Positions 26,046 to 35,813 of a stretch of DNA of 64,000 nucleotides are shown here, in pieces. The stretch's first letter is position 1. Every line of letters starts with the position of its first letter. The DNA is from Stappia indica (lineage in GTDB: Bacteria; Pseudomonadota; Alphaproteobacteria; Rhizobiales; Stappiaceae). The stretch is taken from positions 1,178,001 to 1,242,000 of the forward strand of contig NZ_MBQE01000001.1 in assembly GCF_001696535.1 (NCBI RefSeq). Direction: 5' to 3'. Both the position numbers and the translations under genes were made by a program. The notes beneath the pieces were generated by a model. It did no database searches. It was not told the DNA's origin and saw only the letters and a program-made list of their open reading frames with translations.

Positions 26046-27434
26046 ATGTCTGACATCACTCTCTCCGCCGGTGTGCGCCAGAACCTGCTGACGCTGCAGA
26101 ACACCGCCGACATGATGGCCTCCACGCAGAACCGTCTCGCCACCGGCAAGAAGGTCAACTCGGCCCTCGACAATCCGACCAATTTCTTCACCTCGCAGTC
26201 GCTGTCGGCCCGCGCCAAGGACCTGACAAACCTGCTCGATGGTATCGGCAACGCGATCAAGACGATCGAAGCCGCCGACAACGGCATCACCGCGATCACC
26301 AAGCTGGTGGAGAGCGCCCAGTCGACCGCCCGCCAGGCACTGCAGGACGGCTCCGCCGGCTCCGGCACCGTGGTGGAGAGCTCCTCGTCGATCTCGACCA
26401 ACGGCCTGACCCCTGTCGCCGGCGAATCGATCCAGGACCAGGCGCGTCGTCAGACCCTGTCCAACCTCGGCTTCACCAACGGCGACACGATCGAGCTGTC
26501 CACCGCGAACACGGGCAACGGCGCGATCGCCGGCATCTCGATCACCATCGGCACGACGCAGAAGACGGACGGCACCGGCCCGGTCTCGACCGTTCAGGAC
26601 GTGCTCGACGTCATCAACGCCTCGGGTGTTGCCACGGCCGAGGTCACCGACGCCGGCAAGCTGAAGGTCACCGCCTCCGACGCGGAAGATCTCTTCCTGA
26701 ACATCTACGACAACGACGGCGACGGCAACACGGCCACCACCCAGCAGACGTCGCTGGCGGCCTCGCTCGGCTTCGGCACCAACACCTCGATCGACCTGTC
26801 GACCCCGGCCGACGGCGACTACACCGACCCGGGCGAGACCTCGGTCTCGTTCACCAACGGTGCCTCGGCCGGCGACATGGACTCGCTGATCATCGCTGCA
26901 CGCGCCAACCCGGCCGCGAACTCTTCCACCCGCCAGAAGCTGGTGTCGCAGTTCAACAACATCCTGGGCCAGATCGACAAGCTCGCTGCCGACGCCTCGT
27001 TCAACGGCATCAACCTGATCAACAACTCCTCTTCCAAGCTCACCGTCGCCTTCAACGAGAAGCGCGATGCGGCGACGAAGTCGGAGCTGAAGCTTCAGGG
27101 CGAAGACCTGACCTCCTCGGGCCTCAGCATCACCAACGTGTCGAGCCTGAGCGATACCGAGGCCAACCAGGCGCTCGACGAGCTCTCCAAGGCGCTGATC
27201 ACCCTGCGCGAGGCCGGCTCCAAGTTCGGCTCCAGCCTGTCGACGGTGCAGATCCGCAAGGACTTCACCAAGTCGTCGATCAACACGCTGCAGACCGGCG
27301 CCGACAACCTGGTGCTGGCCGACACCAACGAGGAAGGCGCCAACCTCCTCGCCCTGCAGACCCGCCAGCAGCTGTCCACCACGGCGCTGTCGCTGTCCTC
27401 GCAGGCCGATCAGGCGGTGCTGCGTCTGTTCTAA
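26046..27434 (+). CDS. Flagellin (third tandem copy)
   Basis: The product is 462 residues from the ATG at 26046. This start is preferred over an upstream in-frame codon because it matches the other copies (MSDITLSAG) and follows the same AAAGGATTTCCGA leader. The terminal thirds are near-identical to copy two. The centre differs in short blocks (STANTGNGAIAGIS, DAEDLFLNIYDNDG, ASAGDMDSLIIAARA), so variation is concentrated in the surface-exposed part. The gene is followed by a terminator and then by flbT and flaF. Confidence 0.96.
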   Translation: MSDITLSAGVRQNLLTLQNTADMMASTQNRLATGKKVNSALDNPTNFFTSQSLSARAKDLTNLLDGIGNAIKTIEAADNGITAITKLVESAQSTARQALQDGSAGSGTVVESSSSISTNGLTPVAGESIQDQARRQTLSNLGFTNGDTIELSTANTGNGAIAGISITIGTTQKTDGTGPVSTVQDVLDVINASGVATAEVTDAGKLKVTASDAEDLFLNIYDNDGDGNTATTQQTSLAASLGFGTNTSIDLSTPADGDYTDPGETSVSFTNGASAGDMDSLIIAARANPAANSSTRQKLVSQFNNILGQIDKLAADASFNGINLINNSSSKLTVAFNEKRDAATKSELKLQGEDLTSSGLSITNVSSLSDTEANQALDELSKALITLREAGSKFGSSLSTVQIRKDFTKSSINTLQTGADNLVLADTNEEGANLLALQTRQQLSTTALSLSSQADQAVLRLF

Positions 27435-27458
27435 GGTAAATACTAGGCAAATATTTCC

Positions 27459-27487
27459 AGGCGGCGGGGTCTCCTGCCGCCTTTTTT
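27459..27487 (+). terminator. Terminator of third flagellin gene
   Basis: A GC-rich stem GGCGGCGGG/CCTGCCGCC with one G-T pair is followed by six T residues. Confidence 0.8.
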
Positions 27488-27543
27488 ATTCTGGAAGCGC
27501 TTAAATTCTTGCTTGAATCACGGCGCTATGAGAGTATTCGACC

Positions 27544-28017
27544 ATGGCACTGAAGATCGAACTACGCCCCAAGGAAAGGTTTATCGTCGGCTCGACCGTG
27601 ATCACCAACGGCGACCACCGTACGCATATCTTCATCGAGGGCAATGAACCGATCCTGCGCGAGAAAGACATCTACACCGCGGAGACTGCGAATACGCCCG
27701 CGAAACGGATCTATCTTGCGGTGCAGCTCATGTATCTCAATCAGGATATCGAGCGGCACAGGAAGGTCTATTTCGATCTGATCAACGACTTCATTCAAGC
27801 AGCACCGAGCACCATTGGCCTGATCGATGCCGTCAACAATGAGATCTTAACTGGTTCTCTCTACGCTGCCTTGCGACGGGCAAAGGAACTGGTCGAGTAC
27901 GAACGGGAACTGATCGCACATGCACAATCTGGCCACCGCAGCATATCAGCAGACGACGCAATCGACCGTGAGCCCGCGCGAGCTGGAGGCCACGCTGCTT
28001 CTCAAGGCGGCGGCTAG
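27544..28017 (+). CDS. flbT: Flagellin post-transcriptional regulator FlbT
   Basis: The product is 157 residues. It begins MALKIELRPKERFIVGS and has the FlbT hallmarks DHRTHIFIEGNEPILREKDI and AKRIYLAVQLMYLNQDIE. In Caulobacter FlbT binds flagellin mRNA leaders and represses translation until the hook is complete. The C-terminal about 32 residues (from about residue 126) are encoded in the 98 nt that also encode the start of flaF in another frame, so the tail is lineage-specific and probably unstructured. Confidence 0.95.
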   Translation: MALKIELRPKERFIVGSTVITNGDHRTHIFIEGNEPILREKDIYTAETANTPAKRIYLAVQLMYLNQDIERHRKVYFDLINDFIQAAPSTIGLIDAVNNEILTGSLYAALRRAKELVEYERELIAHAQSGHRSISADDAIDREPARAGGHAASQGGG

Positions 28018-28291
28018 GCTGCAGGCCGTCAAGGACGACTGGGGCAACGAGGACGGTCTGGTGACGCTGGACGACGCCCTGTCCTACAATCGTCGCCTCT
28101 GGACGATCCTTGCGACGTCGGTGACGAGCAACGACAACCCGATGCCGGTGGAGATCAAGCAGAACCTCGGCTCGCTCGGCGCGTTCATCCTCAAGCACAC
28201 GCTCGACGTGATGACCAATCCGAGCCCCGAGCGGCTGACCACGCTGATCCAGATCAACCGCAACATCGCACAGGGCCTGCGGGGCACCTGA
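27920..28291 (+). CDS. flaF: Flagellin synthesis regulator FlaF
   Basis: The product is 123 residues with the FlaF pattern AAYQQTTQSTVSPRELEATLLLKAAARLQ (start about residue 7) and LDDALSYNRRLWTILATSV. FlaF is needed for flagellin synthesis and opposes FlbT in Caulobacter. It overlaps flbT by 98 nt, much more than a coupling overlap. Two hairpins follow. Confidence 0.94.
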   Translation: MHNLATAAYQQTTQSTVSPRELEATLLLKAAARLQAVKDDWGNEDGLVTLDDALSYNRRLWTILATSVTSNDNPMPVEIKQNLGSLGAFILKHTLDVMTNPSPERLTTLIQINRNIAQGLRGT

Positions 28292-28330
28292 CGCAAGGCG
28301 CGCCGTCAAGGCGGCCTTCCAAGTCTTTCG

Positions 28331-28354
28331 AACGCCGGCCTCGCGCCGGCGTTT
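28331..28354 (+). terminator. Terminator hairpin after flaF
   Basis: AACGCCGGC (28331-28339) pairs with GCCGGCGTT (28345-28353), followed by a short T run. Confidence 0.6.
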
Positions 28355-28418
28355 CGCGTTTCCGGCATGGCCCCTTGCCACGGCTGCCAGCCCCTCTGGA
28401 AACGCTCTCCCGATACAG

Positions 28419-28449
28419 AAAAACCCGGCGAAACCTTCGCCGGGTTTTT
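28419..28449. terminator. Bidirectional terminator between flaF and flgL
   Basis: A perfect 14-bp stem (28419-28432 with 28436-28449) with a 3-nt loop has A5 on one side and T5 on the other, so it works in both directions for the convergent flaF and flgL transcripts. Confidence 0.9.
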
Positions 28450-28510
28450 CTTCATGCAAGTACCTGAACGCTGCCGGGCCAGTCCGAGCCCGGCGCCTGC
28501 CTGATCTGAC

Positions 28511-30040
28511 CTAGAGGTAGTTCGCCAGCGACAGCTTCATCGTCATGCTGGTCGCCTGATAGCTGACCTCGAGGTTGGTGCGCAGGGTGAGAAGCTGGGC
28601 AGCGACCTCTTCGTCGTTGACGCCCTCGATCCCCTCGACCATCAGCTTGAGGGCGCCTTCCTCGATCCGGTGGCGTTCCTTGGCATCGGCCAGGGTTCGC
28701 TGCACGGCCGCGAATTCCATGTGGTTCTGGCGGATCCCCGACGCCTCTGCGCCATCCGGCGTCAGCACCGCGTTCGAACGGTCCGCCATCGCCTGGTAGA
28801 ACCGCTGGTTCTCCGGCTGCGAGGCCGAGAAGTCGGTAGCCACGAAGGCCGCAAGCGCCTGCACCACCTGGCGATATCCCTCCTCGTTGGCGCGTGCGCC
28901 GTAACCAACCGTGAGGTTTTCGTCGATGGTCGCGCGCATGTCGGTGCGCGGATCCGTATCGGAATTGTCTCCGACATACCAGGAGACCGTGTCTGCGGTG
29001 CCGTCGCGCAGCGAGGTCGCGGTGGTGAAGTCGCCGGCATTCGGCACCACCCGCGCCTGCGGCAGATAGCCAGGAGGTGCCGGCGACTTGGGAGCGGTGT
29101 CGAAGAAGGTTTCCGAGGCCCGCATGGTCGATGCGGCTTTCAGCTCCGTGCTGGCCACAGTCTGCAGTGCGTTGTCGAGGGCCGCCTTGAAGTTCGCCGC
29201 CGTGTCGGCCGGCGTTGCCCCGCGCTGGAACGTGAACTCGGGATCGTCCTGGCCGCCCTCGACGCCGATGGTGATCTCGGTGCTCGTACCGTCCGGCAGG
29301 TTCATGAAGATGCGCATGCCCTGCCCCGGCTCGGGCTGGCCGGCAAAGTCCACGTCGAGCGACCCCGGGGGCCCTGCCGTCTGGGTCACCGTGACGTTGC
29401 TGAGGCCCGAGGAGACGTTGTCGATCTTGAAGCCGAACGGATGCGCGCCGTCCTCGGACAGCGTCGCCGTGGTGCCGGCCACCGCCGTGGTGGTTCGCCC
29501 GTTGCCGAGCGCGCCGAGATCCGCCTGGTTGTACTCGCTGATCACCGTCTTGAGGCCGGCATAGTTGCCGTCGCCCGCAAGGGCGTAGTCGAGGCTCTGC
29601 ACCGGCAGCGTGTCCGCCGTCTTGCCGGAGAACAGGTAGCGCCCGCCGACATCGGTGTTCAGGTGCGCCATGAATTCGCGCAGCGAGATCTCCGCCGAGG
29701 TCTGCGACGACGTCCGGCCATTGCTGAACAGCTCGAAATTGTTGCGGTCCGTCGAGGCCTTGGACTCGACGCGGATCGCCTCCAGCCGGCCGCTGGTCTT
29801 GTCGAGCGTGTCGAGCCGCAATCCGGCGATCTGCACGGTCTGCTTGTAGACGCCGACGGAGCTGAGCTGCTGGCGCAGGGACAGGTCGAGTACCCGCTCC
29901 GAGCCGAGCCCGCCATAGGTCTGCGACTTCAGGCCGGTGCCGAGCTGCCGCTGCAGGTCGTCCATCTGCGCGCGCAACGTGGTCAGATAGCTGACCTGTC
30001 GCGGCATGTTGAAGCTGTTTGAGTAAGGGTTGATCGCCAT
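28511..30040 (-). CDS. flgL: Flagellar hook-associated protein FlgL (HAP3), enlarged
   Basis: The product is 509 residues, clearly longer than enterobacterial FlgL (about 320). The N-terminal flagellin-like helix (LTTLRAQMDDLQRQLGTGLKS) and the C-terminal helix (LLTLRTNLEVSYQATSMTMK) are conserved. The extra length is a beta-rich central insertion (about 150-400). FlgL joins FlgK to the filament. It follows flgK by 8 bp on the minus strand and ends against the bidirectional terminator. Confidence 0.9.
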   Translation of the reverse strand: MAINPYSNSFNMPRQVSYLTTLRAQMDDLQRQLGTGLKSQTYGGLGSERVLDLSLRQQLSSVGVYKQTVQIAGLRLDTLDKTSGRLEAIRVESKASTDRNNFELFSNGRTSSQTSAEISLREFMAHLNTDVGGRYLFSGKTADTLPVQSLDYALAGDGNYAGLKTVISEYNQADLGALGNGRTTTAVAGTTATLSEDGAHPFGFKIDNVSSGLSNVTVTQTAGPPGSLDVDFAGQPEPGQGMRIFMNLPDGTSTEITIGVEGGQDDPEFTFQRGATPADTAANFKAALDNALQTVASTELKAASTMRASETFFDTAPKSPAPPGYLPQARVVPNAGDFTTATSLRDGTADTVSWYVGDNSDTDPRTDMRATIDENLTVGYGARANEEGYRQVVQALAAFVATDFSASQPENQRFYQAMADRSNAVLTPDGAEASGIRQNHMEFAAVQRTLADAKERHRIEEGALKLMVEGIEGVNDEEVAAQLLTLRTNLEVSYQATSMTMKLSLANYL

Positions 30041-30048
30041 CGCTCTCG

Positions 30049-31932
30049 CTAGCTCCGCATCAGGATGTCATAGAGTTCCCGCACGACCTGCATGACCCGG
30101 GCGTTCGCCGCATAGGCATTCTGCAGGGTGACGAGCTGTGCCAGCTCCTGGTCGACATCGACCTTCGAACTGTCGTCGAGACGGGTTTTCAGATTGGCGG
30201 TCACCACCTCCTGGCCGGCAAGAGCCGCCTTGGACTGCGCGGCGCGGCCGCTCTGGTGGGACACGCTGGCCGTCACGAAATCGGCGATCGAGCCCTTGAA
30301 GACGGAGCTTGCGCCGCCGATCCTGGTGCCGGGGGAAAAGGCCGTCGACGTGCTCGTCAGCTTGTCGAGGATCGACTGCGGCCGCGTGGTGTCGCCGCTG
30401 GCGACATCCGGGGCGTACTGGACGAGCAGCGAGGGATCGTTGAGCAGGTCCGCCGACACGCGAATGCGCGAGGCGAAGCCGCCGACATTGGGCCGGCCGT
30501 CCGAGATGCCCGTGAACGGCTTGCCCGCATCGTCCACGAAGAGCGAGAACGCGTCGCCATAGGCCGAGGGTCCGCTCGCCGTCTCGAAGGCGCTGAGGCC
30601 TTCGATGCGCTGGCTGGCTGGCGCCGTGCTCTCCAGGCGAAGCGTCGAACCGCCGGGGTTGGACGCCGAAAAGACGCCGGCGCCGATGCGCGGATCTCCG
30701 TCCAGCGCCGTCTGGATGTTGCCGGCAATGGTGTTGTAGTCGCCGCTGGAGAAATCGACGGCCAGGAAGATATCGTTGGAATCGTTGGTCCCGGTGAGCG
30801 CCGGCGGCACGGGGCCGTCGCTTCGGTAGATCGTCACCGACTTGGTGCGGCCGGTCGCAACGTCCTTGTATTCGAAGCTCAGATTGTCGCCGGGCTGCAG
30901 GTTGGCGAGGTCCACCTCGTAGCCGGTCTGCACGCCGCCCGTCTCGTAGGGCGTGCCCTGCTGCTCGTGGGTGGAGAAGGCCCGCGCCACGGATGCCGCC
31001 AGCTCGTCGAGCTGGCTTTGCGCGTGCACCAGGGCCTCGTCGCGCATGTTGACGAGGCCGGCGATGGAGCCGCTGCGCAGCGTGCGCGTCGACAGGAGGT
31101 CGATCTGGCTGCCTTCCGAATTCTCCAGGACCAGCGTGCCGACACCCCGATCGTTCGAGTTGAGCGAGTAGAGCGCGTTGGCGTTGACGCTGCCGCGGGC
31201 GTCGAACTTCAGCTTCATCACGTCGACATCGTAGAGCAGCGTGCCGCCGCCCATGTGGATGCGCACGCCGCCCTGCTCGGTCGGCTTGACGGTGATGTCG
31301 ATATAGCCGGACAGCTCTTCCAGCATCATGTCGCGCTGGTCCATCAGGCCGACGGGAGAGGTGCCGTCCTGCGACGAGGCCACGATCTGGCGGTCGAGCT
31401 TCTGGATGTCGCCGAGCAACTCGTTGACCCGGTCGACCTGGTCGGAGATCTGGTATTCGACCTCCTGGCGCATCGACTGGATGTCGCTCGACATCGCGTT
31501 CAGCTTGCCGGCGAGCTGCTCCGCCATGCGCAGCACTTCGAGCCGGTTGGAATAGTCTTCGGGCCCCGAAACCAGGTTCGACATCGAGGCTACGAACTGA
31601 TTGTAGGAATTCGACAGCGACCCGGCATCGCCGATGGTGCCGAACATCGTGTCCACCCGCGACAGATACTGCTGCGAGACGGACGCGTACTGGTTCTCGG
31701 CCAGCGAGGTGCGATACTGCCCCTGCACCGCGACGTCGAGATAACGCCGCATGCTGTCGACATCGATACCGGTAATGCGCCCGTTGCCATCATAGGCAGC
31801 GGACGCACTGATGGACTTGCGCGTGTAGCCGACATTGCCGGCATTGGCGATGTTGCCCGCCGTCACATCGAGCTGGCGCTGGTTGAACCCAAGCCCGATC
31901 AAGGCGGTGTTTAGAGCGCTGCTCAGTCCCAT
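30049..31932 (-). CDS. flgK: Flagellar hook-associated protein FlgK (HAP1)
   Basis: The product is 627 residues. The N-terminus has LSSALNTALIGLGFNQRQLD with the TAGNIANAGNVGYTRKS motif, and the C-terminus has the DQELAQLVTLQNAYAANARV helix of the hook-junction family. It is the first adaptor on the hook. It precedes flgL by 8 bp and lies downstream of flgE, separated by a hairpin terminator, so part of its expression may be read-through from flgE. Confidence 0.94.
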   Translation of the reverse strand: MGLSSALNTALIGLGFNQRQLDVTAGNIANAGNVGYTRKSISASAAYDGNGRITGIDVDSMRRYLDVAVQGQYRTSLAENQYASVSQQYLSRVDTMFGTIGDAGSLSNSYNQFVASMSNLVSGPEDYSNRLEVLRMAEQLAGKLNAMSSDIQSMRQEVEYQISDQVDRVNELLGDIQKLDRQIVASSQDGTSPVGLMDQRDMMLEELSGYIDITVKPTEQGGVRIHMGGGTLLYDVDVMKLKFDARGSVNANALYSLNSNDRGVGTLVLENSEGSQIDLLSTRTLRSGSIAGLVNMRDEALVHAQSQLDELAASVARAFSTHEQQGTPYETGGVQTGYEVDLANLQPGDNLSFEYKDVATGRTKSVTIYRSDGPVPPALTGTNDSNDIFLAVDFSSGDYNTIAGNIQTALDGDPRIGAGVFSASNPGGSTLRLESTAPASQRIEGLSAFETASGPSAYGDAFSLFVDDAGKPFTGISDGRPNVGGFASRIRVSADLLNDPSLLVQYAPDVASGDTTRPQSILDKLTSTSTAFSPGTRIGGASSVFKGSIADFVTASVSHQSGRAAQSKAALAGQEVVTANLKTRLDDSSKVDVDQELAQLVTLQNAYAANARVMQVVRELYDILMRS

Positions 31933-31964
31933 GGTCTCACCCGGCGTCTAGTCCTCGCGTCCGG

Positions 31965-31994
31965 AAAAACCGGTCGGCGCGATCCGCGCCGACC
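31965..31994 (-). terminator. Terminator/attenuator between flgE and flgK
   Basis: A perfect 10-bp stem (31972-31981 with 31985-31994) with a 3-nt loop is followed on the minus strand by GGTTTTT. It can reduce read-through from flgE into flgK-flgL. Confidence 0.75.
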
Positions 31995-32012
31995 GATCGG
32001 TCTTGATCCGCA

Positions 32013-33416
32013 TCAGCGGATCATGTTGATCGCTTCCTTCAGCATCTGATCGCTGGAGCTGACGATACGGGTGTTCGCCGAGTAGGCCTGCTGGGTCACG
32101 ATCAGCTTGGAGAACTCGTCGGCGATGTCCGTGTTGGACGCCTCGAGGCGCTTGCCGACGATGCTGCCGTTGGCGCCGGCGATCGGCTCGCCCGAGGCCG
32201 GGGTCACCTCGAAGGCGCCGCCGTTGACGCGCTCCAGCCAGGCTTCGCCCGAGAAGGAGACGAGCGAGATCTCGTAGAGCTCGCGGGTCCGGCCGTTGGA
32301 GTAGGACGCGACCAGGCGGCCGGCCTCCGAAACGGTCACGCCGGTCAGGTCGCCGGCCGGATAGCCGTTCTGACGCAGCTTGGAGATCTTAGCCGCACCG
32401 TTGCTGTCGGCAAACTGGGTCAGCGCGTTGGTGCCGAAGTCGAGCGTCACATCGCCGACAGCCTGTCCGTCGACGCTGAGGCCGGTCATCGTCATGTTGC
32501 TCGTCGCCGGGACCGCCATGCGGCCGTCGGTGCCGAACTGGGCGTCGGAGACCTTGGTCCACTTCGGATCGGTGCCGGTCGCGTCGGAATCGGAGAGATA
32601 GTACAGCGACCAGGTGTCGCCCTGGCTGCCGTCGTCCTCGAAGGTCTTGGCCCAGCGCATCTGGACGTTCACCGGCGTGCCGCTCGAATTGTAGACCGTG
32701 ATCGCCTCGCCGGCGATGGAGCTGTTGAGGAAGTTGACCTCGTCATCGGCGGAGATGGTGTCGACGCCGACCACCTGGGGCGCGGGAACCGCATCGGGAG
32801 CCGCGCCGGTCGAGGCCTTGGTCAGGGACGCGTCCAGCATGTCGGAGCCGCCGGCCAGATAGGCGCTGGTCTGCGGCGTCGTCGGCAGGTTGCCCTCATA
32901 GCTGATCCGGTCCGTCAGCACCGCCGGGATCACCGAGCTGTCGATCGTGATGATCGACGGCACCGAGCCGGAGACGTTCTTGGTGACGGGATCGATCGGC
33001 TGGCCCATCAGGTAGTAGCCGGCGCCGTTGACCAGGCGGCCTTCCTTGTCGATCTCGAAATCGCCGCGGCGGGTGTAGAGGTCGTTGCCGGTGAAGATCG
33101 AACGCCCGTCGACCTCGCCCGCGCGGCCCTGCACCACGAAGTAGCCGCTGCCGTTGATACCCATGTAGGTATCAACCTGGCTCTGCTGCAGATCGCCCTG
33201 GATGCCGTTGGTCGCCCGCGAATTGGCCGAAACCGTGCCGGCGATCTGACCGGGCTGCGCGCCCTTGCCGCCGCCCACCAGGTCGGAGAACGACGTGTCG
33301 AGCCGCTTATAGCCGACGGTTGCCGAGTTGGCGATGTTGCCCGAGATGTTCTCCAGCGCGTAGGCCTGCGCGGAAAGGCCGGACACGGCCGCGTTCAATG
33401 CACCAAAAACACCCAT
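32013..33416 (-). CDS. flgE: Flagellar hook protein FlgE
   Basis: The product is 467 residues. It begins MGVFGALNAAVSGLSAQAY and has the hook-family motif LENISGNIANSATVGYKRLD (21-40). It ends with the SKLIVTQQAYSANTRIVSSS helix. FlgE polymerises into the hook. The start at 33416 is chosen because the family begins at this Met; upstream codons are Arg-rich and unconserved. Transcription is from a perfect sigma-54 promoter 72 bp upstream. Confidence 0.95.
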   Translation of the reverse strand: MGVFGALNAAVSGLSAQAYALENISGNIANSATVGYKRLDTSFSDLVGGGKGAQPGQIAGTVSANSRATNGIQGDLQQSQVDTYMGINGSGYFVVQGRAGEVDGRSIFTGNDLYTRRGDFEIDKEGRLVNGAGYYLMGQPIDPVTKNVSGSVPSIITIDSSVIPAVLTDRISYEGNLPTTPQTSAYLAGGSDMLDASLTKASTGAAPDAVPAPQVVGVDTISADDEVNFLNSSIAGEAITVYNSSGTPVNVQMRWAKTFEDDGSQGDTWSLYYLSDSDATGTDPKWTKVSDAQFGTDGRMAVPATSNMTMTGLSVDGQAVGDVTLDFGTNALTQFADSNGAAKISKLRQNGYPAGDLTGVTVSEAGRLVASYSNGRTRELYEISLVSFSGEAWLERVNGGAFEVTPASGEPIAGANGSIVGKRLEASNTDIADEFSKLIVTQQAYSANTRIVSSSDQMLKEAINMIR

Positions 33417-33487
33417 GTGAACCTCCAGAACGGATCGGATGGCGTGACGGGCCCGCCAGACGGACCGCGATCTTGATCTGTGGGTTG

Positions 33488-33502
33488 GCAAGTGCCGTGC
33501 CA
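33488..33502 (-). promoter_or_regulatory. Sigma-54 promoter of flgE
   Basis: On the minus strand the sequence is TGGCACGGCACTTGC, a perfect match to TGGCACG-N4-TTGC with GG-N10-GC spacing. The flgE ATG is 72 bp downstream. Confidence 0.9.
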
Positions 33503-33598
33503 GTTTCGAAGCCGCCCGCAAGTGCTTGAAATGCAACGTTCCGGCTTGCGGGCCTTCTGGAATCGAAGCTCAAGGGCGGCAGCTTTGTCCCTGCTCCC

Positions 33599-33613
33599 CG
33601 GCAACAAATGCCG
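33599..33613. promoter_or_regulatory. Palindromic enhancer-like element (FlbD/ftr-type) for flgE
   Basis: CGGCAACAAATGCCG lies about 100 bp upstream of the flgE sigma-54 promoter and shares the CGGCAA-N3-NTGCCG layout with the flgF and flgI elements. It is 89 bp before the divergent MoxR gene. Confidence 0.65.
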
Positions 33614-33701
33614 AGCGCCGGTGCCGACCGGGCAGGTCTTGCGCAGCCTTGCACCGCCCCATACTGTGCAGCGCAACGAGATCAGTCTGGCGAGGAAATC
33701 C

Positions 33702-34547
<846 letters not shown>

Positions 34548-34551
34548 CGCC

Positions 34552-35091
34552 ATGGCCGGGGAGACGGTGCGCAGTGCCTCCGTCGCCTTCGCCGCGCTGG
34601 CGCTCGCCTTCGGCTGGATGCCCTCCGCCGCCGCCCAGGAGCGGGGGACCGATGCCGGCTGGACCAACGTCGTCAACGGCATGCGGCATTTCACCGGCCT
34701 CGTGTGCCCCGACACTCTGGCGACGCTCAACCGCACGCGCGTGCTCGTCGGCTCGGCCGACAGGCTGGCCGGCTGCGTCTATCAGAACGCGGACGGCATT
34801 TCGGCTGTCCTGCGCAGCCATCCCTCCGGCGCCGGGACGCAGGCCGCGCGCGCCTTCCGCGACCGCTTCCGGGCCGCAGGCTTCGAGCTCGTCACCACAT
34901 CCGGGGCCGCCGCGTCCGGCATTTCCTTCCTGACCGGCAAACGCGGAACCAGCGAGCGCTGCGAAACGCTCTGGCGGTTCCGCAACGGCGATGCCGACTA
35001 CACGCTGTGGATCGCCTATTCGCTGCCCGAGGAGGCCGGCGACATCGGGCCGCTGGTCACCGCCTTCGCCGGCCTGCTGGCCTCGCGCTGA
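34552..35091 (+). CDS. Secreted protein of unknown function
   Basis: The product is 179 residues with a signal peptide (about 1-28, cleavage after SAAA). The mature part has three cysteines (VCPD, GCVY, RCET) and an alternating beta pattern; I do not recognise a family. It begins 4 bp after the MoxR stop and is probably co-transcribed with it, which places it in a MoxR-associated envelope unit. Codon use resembles its neighbours. Confidence 0.7.
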   Translation: MAGETVRSASVAFAALALAFGWMPSAAAQERGTDAGWTNVVNGMRHFTGLVCPDTLATLNRTRVLVGSADRLAGCVYQNADGISAVLRSHPSGAGTQAARAFRDRFRAAGFELVTTSGAAASGISFLTGKRGTSERCETLWRFRNGDADYTLWIAYSLPEEAGDIGPLVTAFAGLLASR

Positions 35092-35195
35092 GGCGCGCCG
35101 CGCTCGAACGGTGCGAGCGGCATTTTCCCGGCGCAATACAGGCGGCTTGCCGCTAGACTTGCCGATATCGAACCTGCCGGGGAGCACCGCCTGCC

Positions 35196-35774
35196 ATGCT
35201 GCGACTGCTGTTGTTGAGACATGCGAAATCCGACTGGGGCCATCCCGGCCTTTCCGATTTCCAGCGCCCGCTCAACGAACGCGGCCGGCAGGCAGCCCCC
35301 GAGGTCGGCTCCCACATGGCCCGGCACGGCCTGCAGCCCTCGCGCATTCTCTGCTCGACCGCCCAGCGCACGCGAGAGACGCTCGCCGCACTCCTGCCCG
35401 CCCTTTCGGGCGAGGCTGACATCCGTCTGACGCGGGCGCTCTACGACGAGTCCGATCTCGACTATCTCGACATCATCCGCAGCCATGGCGGCACGGCGCG
35501 CAGCCTTCTGGTGGTCGGGCACAACCCGGCGACGCAGGACACCGCCCTGTCGCTGATCGGCACCGGCAATCCGGCGCTGCGCGAAGCGATTGCCGCCAAG
35601 TATCCGACAGCCGCACTCTCGGTGATAGACTTCGATGCAGCAGACTGGTCGGCGGTCGCGCCAGGATCCGGGCGGGTCGTCGCCTATTGCCTGCCGCGGC
35701 ATCTGGCGGCCACTTCCTCCATGTCGGCCCTGCCCGAGGCGGCCAACGACGGCACGCCTGCGCAGGACCGCTGA
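35196..35774 (+). CDS. SixA-like histidine phosphatase
   Basis: The product is 192 residues of the small histidine-phosphatase branch. The catalytic LLRHAKS motif (5-12), the SRILCSTAQRTRET arginine motif (about 48-61) and the second catalytic histidine in VVGHNPATQ are present. SixA-type enzymes dephosphorylate phosphohistidine on Hpt domains or the nitrogen PTS. A GGGGAG ribosome-binding site precedes the ATG. Its target is not visible here. Confidence 0.85.
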   Translation: MLRLLLLRHAKSDWGHPGLSDFQRPLNERGRQAAPEVGSHMARHGLQPSRILCSTAQRTRETLAALLPALSGEADIRLTRALYDESDLDYLDIIRSHGGTARSLLVVGHNPATQDTALSLIGTGNPALREAIAAKYPTAALSVIDFDAADWSAVAPGSGRVVAYCLPRHLAATSSMSALPEAANDGTPAQDR

Positions 35775-35813
35775 ACCGCCGGACCGCTTGCAACGCCCGC
35801 CCTGCTTCCCCAC

